A DNA stretch of 64,000 bases from the NCBI RefSeq assembly GCF_002778275.1, contig NZ_NESG01000001.1, positions 1-64,000 of the forward strand, given 5' to 3'. Source of the DNA: Limnohabitans sp. G3-2. GTDB lineage: Bacteria > Pseudomonadota > Gammaproteobacteria > Burkholderiales > Burkholderiaceae_C. A model generated the notes under the pieces. It was given only the letters and a program-made list of their open reading frames with translations. It was not told the origin of the DNA and searched no databases. Shown in pieces: positions 7,187 to 15,946 of the stretch. Numbering within the stretch: the stretch's first letter is position 1; each line of letters starts with the position of its first letter. The position numbers and the translations under genes were made by a program.

Positions 7187-10084
7187 ATGAGCGAATTCAA
7201 CAGGCCAACAAGTACCGTCATCAGCAATGCACAGAACCTGCTGATGGAACAAGCCACCCAGAACCCAACCGCTTCGCTGATTAAGGAAATGGTTGAGCTG
7301 GCCGCTTCCATCATGCCCCGAAGGGAAGATGAACCAATTAACATCGAGGGTGCCATCGCTGAACTGATCCGCCGTTACAGCATCTGGATCGGTAAGAACA
7401 CCACACTCTCCGATGGCAGTGATCACGAAACCTGGCTTGGTTCATCCCGAAAAAAGGGCTGGCGATACTGGCCAAGATACAGGGACATGCTGGAGCGGAA
7501 AATGCCTCCGGCCGCCATAGACGCGCTGGAAATCTCTACCGACGAAGTGCTTGGCCTACTTGAAGACCCCAACCGGACAGGCTCCTGGGACAGGCGAGGA
7601 CTGGTAGTTGGGCATGTTCAATCGGGAAAAACCGCAAACTACACGGGACTGATCTGTAAAGCGGCTGACGCTGGCTACAAGATCATCATCATCCTGGCAG
7701 GCCTTCATAACAACCTTCGATCCCAGACCCAGATTCGGCTCGAAGAAGGGTTTCTGGGATACGAGACATCTGCCAATAACGATGTCGTCAAATACATCGG
7801 GGTAGGCGAACTGGGACGTGACCTGGAGATCAAGCCTAATTGCGCCACGAACCGAACTGAAAACGGTGACTTCAGCACAAAGGTAGCGAACCACTTGGCC
7901 ATCACTCCTGAGGAACGCCCCTGGTTATTCGTTGTAAAGAAGAACAAAACTGTCCTTGATCGTTTGCTGAAATGGATCAAGAACCATGTCGCCGATGCCA
8001 GAGATAACGAAACCGGACTCAAATACGTCAGCAATCTCCCTCTGCTACTGATCGATGACGAGGCAGATAACGGGTCAGTTGATACCGGGGAGCAGACATT
8101 TGATTCCGAAGGCAACCCAGATCCGGATCACGAGCCCAAGGCAATCAACAGCCGAATCCGGAAAATCCTGCACAGCTTTGCAAAGTCAGCTTATGTTGGG
8201 TACACGGCCACCCCTTTCGCCAACGTGTTTATCCACAGGCAAGGGAAGACCACTGATGAGGGAGCGGACCTGTTTCCCAAGTCATTCATCATCAACCTCG
8301 CAGCTCCTTCCAATTACGTCGGTCCTGCACGCATCTTTGGCCTGAAAGATGACGATGGAAGAACCGGAGGACTTCCACTTATGCGCGTCTTCAAGGACCA
8401 CATGAGCGAAGACCGTCAGTCAGGCTGGATGCCAGAAAAACATGACAAGCATCATCAACCTTTCTATCTTGGCGTTGATGCCCTGCCCCCCTCGCTGAAG
8501 AATGCAATCCAGTCATTCGTGTTGGCCTGTGCTTCCCGTGAGTTACGCGGACAGGGTAGCGAGCATTCCTCGATGCTGATCCACGTTACCCGCTATATCC
8601 GGGTTCAGAAGGATGTTCATAGGCAGGTAAAGGAATACGTCACAGGGCTTCGCCAACGCATTACCCGTGGGGTTGATGACACCGCGCCGCTGGAACAACT
8701 GCGCAAGCTCTGGGAGGAAGATTTCACGCCAACACGCACTGCTGTGATCGAGAGACTGGTTGAATCCGAAACCCAGCCGCCAGAACATTCCTGGGAAGAA
8801 ATCCGACAGAAACTTGGAGATGTACTATCCGATGTTGAAGTGCGGATGATCAACGGCAAGGCAAAGGATGTCCTTGATTACGCTACTCCAGGCACCAAGG
8901 GACTGAAAGTGATTGCTGTTGGCGGTGACAAGCTCGCTCGGGGCCTTACGCTTGAAGGGCTTTGCACCAGTTACTTTGTCCGTACATCGAAAATGTACGA
9001 CACCCTCATGCAAATGGGGCGATGGTTTGGGTACCGCCCTGGCTATCTGGATCTTTGCCGCCTTTACACCATAGATGATCTGATCGAGTGGTTTCAGCAC
9101 ATTGCTGATGCATCCGAGGAACTTCGCGACGAATTTGAAGCCATGAAGGACAGTGGGGCAACCCCCAAGGACTATGGTCTCAGGGTCCAGTCGCATCCGG
9201 TTCTGCTAGTCACGTCCCCTCTGAAAATGCGGACAGCAAAGGATTTGCAACTGTCTTTCAGCGGTGAAATCCTTGAGACTGTGGCGCTGCACAGTACTGC
9301 TGCAATCCTGTCAAAGAATCTTGATGCGACCACGAGACTCCTCTTGGCATGTGGCTCTCCGCAAGAGTCACCAGAAATCATCAGAATGCGGGAAGGCAAG
9401 CCAAAAAAATGGAACGGGCATCTCTGGAACAACGTGTCCAGCGAAGCTATCGCAGACTTCTTTGATGCCTACGCCACCCATCCGGCTGCTCGCAAGGTCA
9501 ACAGCCCCCTGATCCGGGATTTCATCCGGTCAATGGCCAAGATCGGTCAATTGACATCTTGGACAGTCTACCTGGCAGACGGTGGTGCCGGAGCCTCTTA
9601 CCAGTTCACCGGTGGCCCCAGGGTTGATCGCATGATCAAGCGGAAAGCGGACGATTCACGCAGCGACCGGTATGCTATTGGACGTCCCGTCTCACCGCCT
9701 GATGAATCCATCGATCTTGATGGCCCTGCCTGGGACGCAGCCATGGCTTTGACTCTGAAAAACTGGAATCCAGACGCAGCTCGAGTTAAAGACGGTAAAA
9801 AGCCAGATGCGCCCACAGTGCCAAATGGTTTGGCCATCCGACACATCAGAGGCATGGGCGCTCCAGAACAGGAAATACAGGCAGCCCCTGAGAGGGGCTT
9901 GCTAATCCTGTACCCATTGGACCCGGATCAGGCCGAATTTGGTCCTGGATTTGGTGACTGGAAAAAACCTGTCATTGCATTCGGCATCAGCTTCCCTGCC
10001 AGTGATGCCGGAGTGAAAGTCAAATATGCAGTGGATCATTTAACCCAAGCACAATGGGCTCAGGAATATGGCCAAGTTGATTGA
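7187..10084 (+). CDS. Z1-domain superfamily II ATPase/helicase-like protein
   Basis: A ~965-residue protein with a Z1-type Walker A (VVGHVQSGKTANYTG, ~141-155), Walker B/DEAD-like box (LLLIDDEADNGS, ~286), motif III-like VGYTATPFANVF (~338), the Z1 signature GGDKLARGLTLEGL and an arginine-finger motif QMGRWFGYR (~608). The family is a superfamily II motor found with MORC ATPases and AIPR proteins. Two starts are possible. ATG 7187 (MSEFNRP) leaves 34 bp after the ATPase gene. ATG 7124 would overlap it by 29 bp and add 21 polar residues. Operon overlaps favour the latter, N-terminal composition the former. It probably moves on or remodels DNA for the nuclease subunit. Confidence 0.88.
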   Translation: MSEFNRPTSTVISNAQNLLMEQATQNPTASLIKEMVELAASIMPRREDEPINIEGAIAELIRRYSIWIGKNTTLSDGSDHETWLGSSRKKGWRYWPRYRDMLERKMPPAAIDALEISTDEVLGLLEDPNRTGSWDRRGLVVGHVQSGKTANYTGLICKAADAGYKIIIILAGLHNNLRSQTQIRLEEGFLGYETSANNDVVKYIGVGELGRDLEIKPNCATNRTENGDFSTKVANHLAITPEERPWLFVVKKNKTVLDRLLKWIKNHVADARDNETGLKYVSNLPLLLIDDEADNGSVDTGEQTFDSEGNPDPDHEPKAINSRIRKILHSFAKSAYVGYTATPFANVFIHRQGKTTDEGADLFPKSFIINLAAPSNYVGPARIFGLKDDDGRTGGLPLMRVFKDHMSEDRQSGWMPEKHDKHHQPFYLGVDALPPSLKNAIQSFVLACASRELRGQGSEHSSMLIHVTRYIRVQKDVHRQVKEYVTGLRQRITRGVDDTAPLEQLRKLWEEDFTPTRTAVIERLVESETQPPEHSWEEIRQKLGDVLSDVEVRMINGKAKDVLDYATPGTKGLKVIAVGGDKLARGLTLEGLCTSYFVRTSKMYDTLMQMGRWFGYRPGYLDLCRLYTIDDLIEWFQHIADASEELRDEFEAMKDSGATPKDYGLRVQSHPVLLVTSPLKMRTAKDLQLSFSGEILETVALHSTAAILSKNLDATTRLLLACGSPQESPEIIRMREGKPKKWNGHLWNNVSSEAIADFFDAYATHPAARKVNSPLIRDFIRSMAKIGQLTSWTVYLADGGAGASYQFTGGPRVDRMIKRKADDSRSDRYAIGRPVSPPDESIDLDGPAWDAAMALTLKNWNPDAARVKDGKKPDAPTVPNGLAIRHIRGMGAPEQEIQAAPERGLLILYPLDPDQAEFGPGFGDWKKPVIAFGISFPASDAGVKVKYAVDHLTQAQWAQEYGQVD

Positions 10085-11072
10085 CGAAATTCAGCTTGCC
10101 TGGAATTCAATCCAGACCGCGCAAGGCACATCCGGATGGAACACAGTGGCAGTTTTGCCAAACCATCCAGGCAGATTTAGAGCTGGGCGGAATTTTCCCG
10201 ATCAATGCGAAGCATTACTCGCGGGTTTTCGCAAAAGTGAAATCTCGAGAAACGAAAAACTGCCTGAAGGATTGGGATTCCACGTCACTCGTGTGAATTC
10301 TGAACAGGATGGATTGGTCTGGCTTGCATTGACCAGGAGTCCGAATGGCAACCTTGAGTTGTTCTCCGCCATGGTTTCGGATGTTCTTCAGGCGATTCTG
10401 GCCACTGACACCGGAGACCACAGTCGTGAATTACGTGCTTTCCTTGGCAGGATTCGAGCGTGGCAGGAGTTCATGCGCAAGGGCGCCGTTCCTTTGTCTG
10501 CAGAAAACGAAGTCGGTCTCGTAGGCGAACTAACCGTGCTGGAGAAAATGCTGGAGGTCGGCTTGGCTCCTGAAACAGCTATCGGAGCTTGGAGTGGGCC
10601 CCTTGATGGGCTCAGGGATTTCGAACTTGGCTTTGGTGCCATCGAGGTCAAGACCACTATTGCCTCCGCTGGAATGGTGGCAAAAATTGGTTCACTGGAA
10701 CAACTGGATGACACGAACTGCAAGCCCATTTTTCTGGGTACAGTCAAATATGCATTGATCGAGAGTGGTCAAACACTTCCTGACAAGATTTCTGCAATCA
10801 GGACACGACTTGAATCCCATCCAATCACGCTGTCCGAGTTTAATGATCGAGTTCTTGCCGCTGGATACATGACAGCGCATGCTTCTAAATACCATCGCAG
10901 GTTTTCACTCCGGGAACTCGCAATGCTTGAAGTTGGCGAGAATTTTCCCCGACTGATGCACGGCAACGTGACGCCCGGAGTCATCAGTGCACGATACGAA
11001 ATTAATATCGAGCCCTTGCTCAGTCAGGATATTGGCTTGGCAACCGCTCTCAAGAAACTGGAAATGATCTGA
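10068..11072 (+). CDS. PD-(D/E)XK motif protein (DUF4420-like), putative defence nuclease
   Basis: A 334-residue protein. A glutamate in GLVGELTVLEKML (Glu154), then Asp184 in GLRDFELGFG and the Glu193-Val-Lys195 of AIEVKTT form a D-x8-ExK active site of the restriction-endonuclease fold. Proteins of this kind sit between Z1 and AIPR genes in restriction-like clusters and are the most likely DNA-cutting subunit here. The start overlaps the Z1 gene by 17 bp, so it is coupled to it. No metal-site residue is missing. Target specificity cannot be read from the sequence. Confidence 0.82.
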   Translation: MAKLIDEIQLAWNSIQTAQGTSGWNTVAVLPNHPGRFRAGRNFPDQCEALLAGFRKSEISRNEKLPEGLGFHVTRVNSEQDGLVWLALTRSPNGNLELFSAMVSDVLQAILATDTGDHSRELRAFLGRIRAWQEFMRKGAVPLSAENEVGLVGELTVLEKMLEVGLAPETAIGAWSGPLDGLRDFELGFGAIEVKTTIASAGMVAKIGSLEQLDDTNCKPIFLGTVKYALIESGQTLPDKISAIRTRLESHPITLSEFNDRVLAAGYMTAHASKYHRRFSLRELAMLEVGENFPRLMHGNVTPGVISARYEINIEPLLSQDIGLATALKKLEMI

Positions 11073-11074
11073 CT

Positions 11075-12853
11075 ATGGAACTTGCTGAATTTTTGAGGGA
11101 AACACAGGCTACTGTGCGCGCGCAGATGCAGGACGGAGCCCTCTACGAAGAACTTGTTTATGCCAACATCGTCATGGATCACATGGCAGAAATTGGTATG
11201 ACATTCGAACCTGTCCAGTGCCATTTCGAAGGCAAGGTTGGCAATGCCATATTGCGGCTGAGTGGTTACGCCCTGTCTGACGACAATGATCAGCTAGATC
11301 TGTTCGTCAGCCTCTACCAGGGGGTAGATGAGCCAACTCGGATCCCTGATGCTGAAACGAAAACGGCTGTTGAACAATGTTTCCGTTTCCTGTCTCTATG
11401 CGCACAAGGAACGCTCGCTCCAAAGCTGGATCCGACCAACGACGTCCGGTCATTGGCCGAGACGCTTCAAGCCATCTACAACGATCTGGAACAGATTCGC
11501 ATCTTCGTCATTACTGACCGTATCGCTAATTCCAAGAGCTTCAAGACAAAAGAAATTAACGGAAAGGCTGTCAGGCTGGAGGTCATGGACATAGAGCGGC
11601 TACACCGCCACTTATCCGAAGGAAAGCCGCGTGACGAGCTGGTCATCGATTTCAATGAGCTGTCAGGCCAACCCCTCCCCTGTGTCTTCGTCAATGGACA
11701 GAACGATGACTATAACTATGCATTAACCGCTATTCCTGGTGACGCTCTTCGCCTGCTTTACGAAAAATTTGGGGCTCGACTTCTTGAAGCAAACGTTCGT
11801 TCGTTTCTGAGCGTCAAGGGTAAAGGCGTGAATGCTGGCATACAAAGCACGCTCAGAAATTCACCCGAACGTTTCATGGCCTACAACAACGGCATTGTTA
11901 TGGTTGCTGATGAAATCAGACTGGGACACTCCCATGACGGGATGACCGGAATTGCATGGATCAAAGGCCTTCAAATTGTCAATGGGGGGCAAACAACTGC
12001 ATCGCTGTACTTCACAAAGAAGAAGTATCCTGAAGTCGATCTGTCCAGCGTCAGAGTGGCAGCAAAAATCATTGTCATGAGCGTTCAGGACCCCGCCAAG
12101 GAAGAAGCCCTGGTATCAGACATTTCCCGCTTCGCGAATAGCCAGAACGCTGTCAGGCAGTCAGACCTCTCTGCCAACAAACCATTCCATGTGGAGATCG
12201 AAAAGATTTCCCGTACTGTTTACTGCCCAGATGGAGTTAGTCAGTGGTTCTACGAACGCGCTGCAGGAAGCTACAACACCCTATTGGCTAGGGAAGGAAC
12301 AACCCCTGCCAAGCTTAAGAAGATCAAAGACGCAATCCCGACGAGTCGTCGACTGACAAAAACGGATCTTGCAAAGTATCTGAATGCCTGGGATCAGAAA
12401 CCAGAGATTGTCAGCCTCGGCTCCCAGAAAAACTTTGACCGTTTCATGGCTGCGCTGGTTGCTCCAGAGGGACAGGAAGTCAAGCTGCCCTCAACCGCCG
12501 ACTTCAAAGCCATGATCGCAAAAGCAAAGCTCTACCGGGATGCTCAAAAACTGATACGCCCCATGTTCCAAGCTTTCCAGGCAAACATCACGGCATATAC
12601 CGTTTCAGTTACGGCCATGATGCTCGGTGAACGCATTGATCTGGACAAAATCTGGAGCAACCAGGCTGTCTCTAATGAACTCCTGAAACAGATTGAGACA
12701 TGGGCACGCCAGGTCAGTGATGTGCTACACGAAAGTGCTAGGGGTAAGATGATTTCAGAATGGTCCAAAAAGCCAGAGTGCAGGGATGCAGTTTTCAATG
12801 CGTCATATTCTCCTGTTATCTCAGGCATTCCTGAAGTTCGCTACAACGGCTGA
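11075..12853 (+). CDS. AIPR family protein (abortive phage infection/resistance)
   Basis: A 592-residue protein with the AIPR signature in order: a VRSFLSVKGKGVNAGIQ region (~245), FMAYNNGIVMVAD (~268) and the strongly conserved KGLQIVNGGQTTAS (~299). A long helical C-terminal half follows. AIPR proteins occur in abortive-infection loci and in the Z1/MORC cluster; their biochemical role is not settled. The gene starts 2 bp after the nuclease-like gene stops and is the last intact plus-strand gene of the operon. The broken vsr gene follows 5 bp later. Confidence 0.85.
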   Translation: MELAEFLRETQATVRAQMQDGALYEELVYANIVMDHMAEIGMTFEPVQCHFEGKVGNAILRLSGYALSDDNDQLDLFVSLYQGVDEPTRIPDAETKTAVEQCFRFLSLCAQGTLAPKLDPTNDVRSLAETLQAIYNDLEQIRIFVITDRIANSKSFKTKEINGKAVRLEVMDIERLHRHLSEGKPRDELVIDFNELSGQPLPCVFVNGQNDDYNYALTAIPGDALRLLYEKFGARLLEANVRSFLSVKGKGVNAGIQSTLRNSPERFMAYNNGIVMVADEIRLGHSHDGMTGIAWIKGLQIVNGGQTTASLYFTKKKYPEVDLSSVRVAAKIIVMSVQDPAKEEALVSDISRFANSQNAVRQSDLSANKPFHVEIEKISRTVYCPDGVSQWFYERAAGSYNTLLAREGTTPAKLKKIKDAIPTSRRLTKTDLAKYLNAWDQKPEIVSLGSQKNFDRFMAALVAPEGQEVKLPSTADFKAMIAKAKLYRDAQKLIRPMFQAFQANITAYTVSVTAMMLGERIDLDKIWSNQAVSNELLKQIETWARQVSDVLHESARGKMISEWSKKPECRDAVFNASYSPVISGIPEVRYNG

Positions 12854-12858
12854 TAAAA

Positions 12859-13319
12859 ATGGCCGACATCGTTTCAAGTGCAGTACGCAGCAGGATGATG
12901 TCGGGCATTAAGGAAAAGACACAAAACCGGGAATCCTGATTCGCAAGGCACTGCACACGCAAGGGTACAGGTTCAGAATTCTCCGCAAGGACTTGCCGGG
13001 CAAGCCAAATAACGGCTTGCCAAGACTAAGGGCGGTTTTACCTGGTCCATGGACGCTTCTGGCACATGCATAAGGGCTGCAAATTTGCGCGCAATCCTTC
13101 GACCAGACCAAAGTTCAGGTCAGCCAAACTTCATGCAAATGCCATTAGGGATCAGACTGACCACTAGAGACTTTTGCACTCGGATGGCGCGTTCTGACAC
13201 TCTGGGAGCGCTACCTGAAGTCCACCTCCCCTGAGGTATTGCAGGCTGACCTGTCTCGCTGGATTTCAGGGAGTGAGGTCTCGGGAGATTTCAACGTCGG
13301 GCCGACTGCAACAGTCTGA
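12859..13319 (+). pseudogene. vsr: Frameshifted vsr (very short patch repair endonuclease) gene
   Basis: Vsr-like segments lie in order but in different frames. First is ADIVSSAVRSRMMSGIK from ATG 12859. Next is LIRKALHTQGYRFRILRKDL and PGKPN. Then VHGRFWHMHKGCKFARNPST matches the Vsr FVHGCFWHGH metal/catalytic region. Last is FALGWRVLTLWERYLK up to a TGA at 13317-13319. At least two frameshifts separate them, and the usual Cys of HGCFWH reads Arg. Vsr repairs T:G mismatches arising from deaminated 5-methylcytosine and pairs with Dcm-type methylases, here converging on it. Its last ~29 bp overlap the end of the methylase gene. Function is lost. Confidence 0.8.
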
Positions 13320-14844
13320 GGACAATTTCAGCGATTTTCCGGGCTAACAGCGGCGGTACAGCATTACCTACTTGGTGGTACTGCTGCGTTCGATTACCCT
13401 CGAAAAAATAGTTATCGGGGAACGTCTGCAAGCGCGCAGCCTCTCGAACCGTCAGGCTCCGGCACTGCGAGGGCTCGGGATGAATGTAGTAATGCCCATC
13501 CTTGGCAATGTGCGAGACGATTGTCGTGGACGGTTGATTTCGCAATTGAACCCTGAATCTGTCCAAAAATGGTGTCGAATCACTTCCAACATTCTCATGG
13601 CTAGGTAAAAGGGTTTGTGGAAAATCACTAAGCCTTGGAGATCGCTTTTCCTCACGAGCGAACGACGAGGCAAACAGGTACCGATAAAGATCGGACTCCA
13701 TATGGCTTCTGGTCTCATGCAGAGTTACTCCACCAATTCTGGAGTCGTGATACCAAGATGCCAACACACCTCCAATTGAAACATCCGACTTGATAAACAA
13801 GCCACCAGTCGACTTGTGAATCCATGACTTTGTCACCGCCCATTGAGCTCGCTCGAGGACCCGAATAGGCACACCGCTTTTTTTCTTTTCAATGATCTTC
13901 AAACCATTTACGAGAGCCTTTTGCCAATTAGAAATGGAGTCAGGCATTCCATCAAATCGATTTGACAGTTTGCTGCGAAGCGCAGGCAATCCATCCAGTG
14001 CTTCCATTGCAGTCACACGTGGCGCCGTTGCGAGGGAGAATTTTTCCGGATGTTGAATCAGGTCTGGGATGGACTCGGCAACGTCTGCCCTGATACCAAA
14101 AAGAATCACACGATGTCGACTTTGCGGAATTCCGAACTCTTCTGACTTGATAACGAAATCACCAGGGTTTTGAATTTCACCTGGAACAACAAATGAGCGG
14201 ATGAGATATTCATAGCCGTTTCCCGGGGATCGAAGGTCACCAAGAATGCGGTCAAAAATTGGCGCCCCCGAGTGCTGGGAAGTCAGCATCCCCTTCACGT
14301 TCTCCATTACGAAAATAGCAGGAGAAAACTGCTTGATGATCCGAAGGTACTCGCGATAAAGGAAATGTCGCTTATCAGCTTCAAATTCCTTGGGGTTGTT
14401 TCCGCGCATCCGTGCGCGACCGGCTAGAGAATAAGCCTGACAAGGAGGACCACCAATCAGGACCCAGTCCTTTGCTCCAGCAAGCCCCTCGCGTATCCAT
14501 CCATCAATTTCACTGTGGTCATCTTTGCCCAGCTCTGCACAGCGCGCCTCGCTGTATGCCTTGGAAACAAATGGTACAACCGCTGGATCGTTTTCAAGCT
14601 GATTGCGAGAAATCTCTCCCCTTATGTATTGATAGTATGCCTCTGGTACTTTGCCAACCGGAAATGAGCGAAACAGCGCTCTCAGCGAAAGAGTCTTGTG
14701 AGCCACGGGATCTTTTTCAATCGAAACACGTATGTCGAACTCACGTGTTACGCCACGAACAAGAGATGCAAAGCCTTCGCAAAGACCACCTGGTCCAGCA
14801 AATAGATCGATAACCGGGATGCCCTGAGTTTTGATAGAGGTCAT
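13291..14844 (-). CDS. DNA (cytosine-5) methyltransferase of the defence cluster
   Basis: A 517-residue C5 methylase with all main motifs: I (DLFAGPGGLCEGF, ~13-25), IV with the catalytic Cys (GGPPCQAYS, Cys134), VI (ENVKG, 181), VIII (QSRHRV, 241), a large target-recognition region (~250-455), IX (SLTVREAARLQTFPDNYFFE) and X (QVGNAVPPLLA). It would protect host DNA from the plus-strand nuclease operon, on which it converges. The recognition site cannot be read from sequence. The associated vsr gene is broken, so deaminated methylcytosines would lack that repair route. The coding sequence itself shows no damage. Confidence 0.9.
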   Translation of the reverse strand: MTSIKTQGIPVIDLFAGPGGLCEGFASLVRGVTREFDIRVSIEKDPVAHKTLSLRALFRSFPVGKVPEAYYQYIRGEISRNQLENDPAVVPFVSKAYSEARCAELGKDDHSEIDGWIREGLAGAKDWVLIGGPPCQAYSLAGRARMRGNNPKEFEADKRHFLYREYLRIIKQFSPAIFVMENVKGMLTSQHSGAPIFDRILGDLRSPGNGYEYLIRSFVVPGEIQNPGDFVIKSEEFGIPQSRHRVILFGIRADVAESIPDLIQHPEKFSLATAPRVTAMEALDGLPALRSKLSNRFDGMPDSISNWQKALVNGLKIIEKKKSGVPIRVLERAQWAVTKSWIHKSTGGLFIKSDVSIGGVLASWYHDSRIGGVTLHETRSHMESDLYRYLFASSFAREEKRSPRLSDFPQTLLPSHENVGSDSTPFLDRFRVQLRNQPSTTIVSHIAKDGHYYIHPEPSQCRSLTVREAARLQTFPDNYFFEGNRTQQYHQVGNAVPPLLARKIAEIVLRLLQSARR

Positions 14845-15009
14845 TAGGATTTTTTTTCGGACTGCTCAATAGCTTACCAGGTTGAGCGGTTCAGATGTCA
14901 GCTTTCAAACGGGCTGAATAACTGAATTTTTAGACGAGCACAGAGTTTTGTGTAAAAGTGGCTGAGTTCAATGCTTAGACATCCAGCCTTCGAACTCAAT
15001 GGTAAACCG

Positions 15010-15047
15010 GGACGATGCCGCGTTCCAATCCCTCAGCGGCATCGTCC
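15010..15047. repeat. Perfect 12-bp inverted repeat
   Basis: GGACGATGCCGC (15010-15021) and GCGGCATCGTCC (15036-15047) form a perfect 12-bp stem with a 14-base loop. No T-run follows on either strand, so it is not a standard terminator. It lies inside the deleted IS256-like element in otherwise non-coding sequence. Confidence 0.6.
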
Positions 15048-15179
15048 ATCACGGCATCCGGACCTGATGAAATCAGCCTGGGAGACACCTCGGCACCATA
15101 CATTTCCTAAAGGTGCCCTTAATCCGCGCACGGACATGCCTCGTGCATACAAGGAGGGGATCTAGTCGTCAAAGCCCGT

Positions 15180-15488
15180 CTAGCGGGTCTGGTGCTTGGG
15201 CACGACCTGAGGCTCAAAGTAGGCCCGGCGGTCACAGGGTACGTAAATGGGCAGCTCACCAAAGTCACCTCTGAGAGTCTTTTTGCATTTGCCGTTGCGG
15301 GCGTTGCCAGCGGTGTTGGCCACGCTGGCGTTTTTAGAGTGGCCAAGGTGCTCGGTCATCTCGGCTTCCAAGGCACGCTCGACCAGGCGCTTGGTCAGCT
15401 ACTTGAGCAGGCCGTTCTCGCCGATAAGGTCTTCAGGCTTTTTGTAGCCAGCGATCAGCTGGTCGATCAATTCGTTGCTTACGGTCAT
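15180..15488 (-). pseudogene. Truncated IS256-family (mutator-type) transposase
   Basis: From ATG at 15488 the frame reads MTVSNELIDQLIAGYKKPED, then LIGENGLLK, a TAG stop, [20 protein letters not shown], then [20 protein letters not shown] and [12 protein letters not shown] before a TAG at 15180. This is the conserved N-terminus of IS256 transposases, with an internal stop where Gln is usual and no catalytic domain. Confidence 0.8.
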
Positions 15489-15553
15489 GGTTCATCTTTC
15501 TGGATGTTCGGCAGTTTCCTGCCATTTGACCGATTACACAAAATTTAGAACAC

Positions 15554-15946
15554 CCTCAGTCATGAGGTTTTGAGACAAACGGGGTTTGAGACGCCTTTGC
15601 CGGGCAAATGCCTAAAGCCGCAGTCAGGAGCCCAAAGCAAAAAGCCCCTCGTGGTGCTGGGCAGCGCGGTGGGCATTGGGGCACTGCCGGTTTGGGGGAT
15701 GAAGCAGGAGAGGCTGTCGTCGGGGTTTACAACGGATTGGCGGGGGTTAGCGGTGGCGGGCTAACCAAAAACTCACTCGGTTGGGTGCGTGAAATACTGC
15801 AACTTGATTACAACGAGTGCAGTCAAGGGGGGTCTGCAGAATCACCATAATAACGCCTTACGGCGAACTTGAAAGCACTGGATTACCCGAGCTAGTTGCC
15901 AATTTCACCCCGTATCAAGAACATAAGCACTGAGAAGCGGACTGGC
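15554..15946. other. Non-coding stretch, nothing recognised
   Basis: The 390 bp between the IS256 end and the ADP-ribosylglycohydrolase stop hold only short overlapping frames of low-complexity character (up to 80 codons) with no family resemblance and no ribosome binding site. The G-rich part at 15650-15770 may be decayed coding sequence. Confidence 0.4.

Larger units (their letters stand above)
14936..15553. mobile_element. Deleted IS256-family element
   Basis: The right end (about 15525-15553, TTACACAAAATTTAGAACAC) is an IS256-type terminal repeat. A weaker reverse partner, ending TTTTGTGTAA, lies near 14946-14961. Between them only the N-terminal fifth of a mutator-type transposase survives (15180-15488, minus strand), plus a 12-bp inverted repeat. 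Most of the transposase has been deleted, so the element cannot move on its own. Confidence 0.5.

Noticed and set aside
14412..14813. 133-codon plus-strand frame
   Set aside because: It is antisense to the 5' part of the C5 methylase, which has complete motifs.
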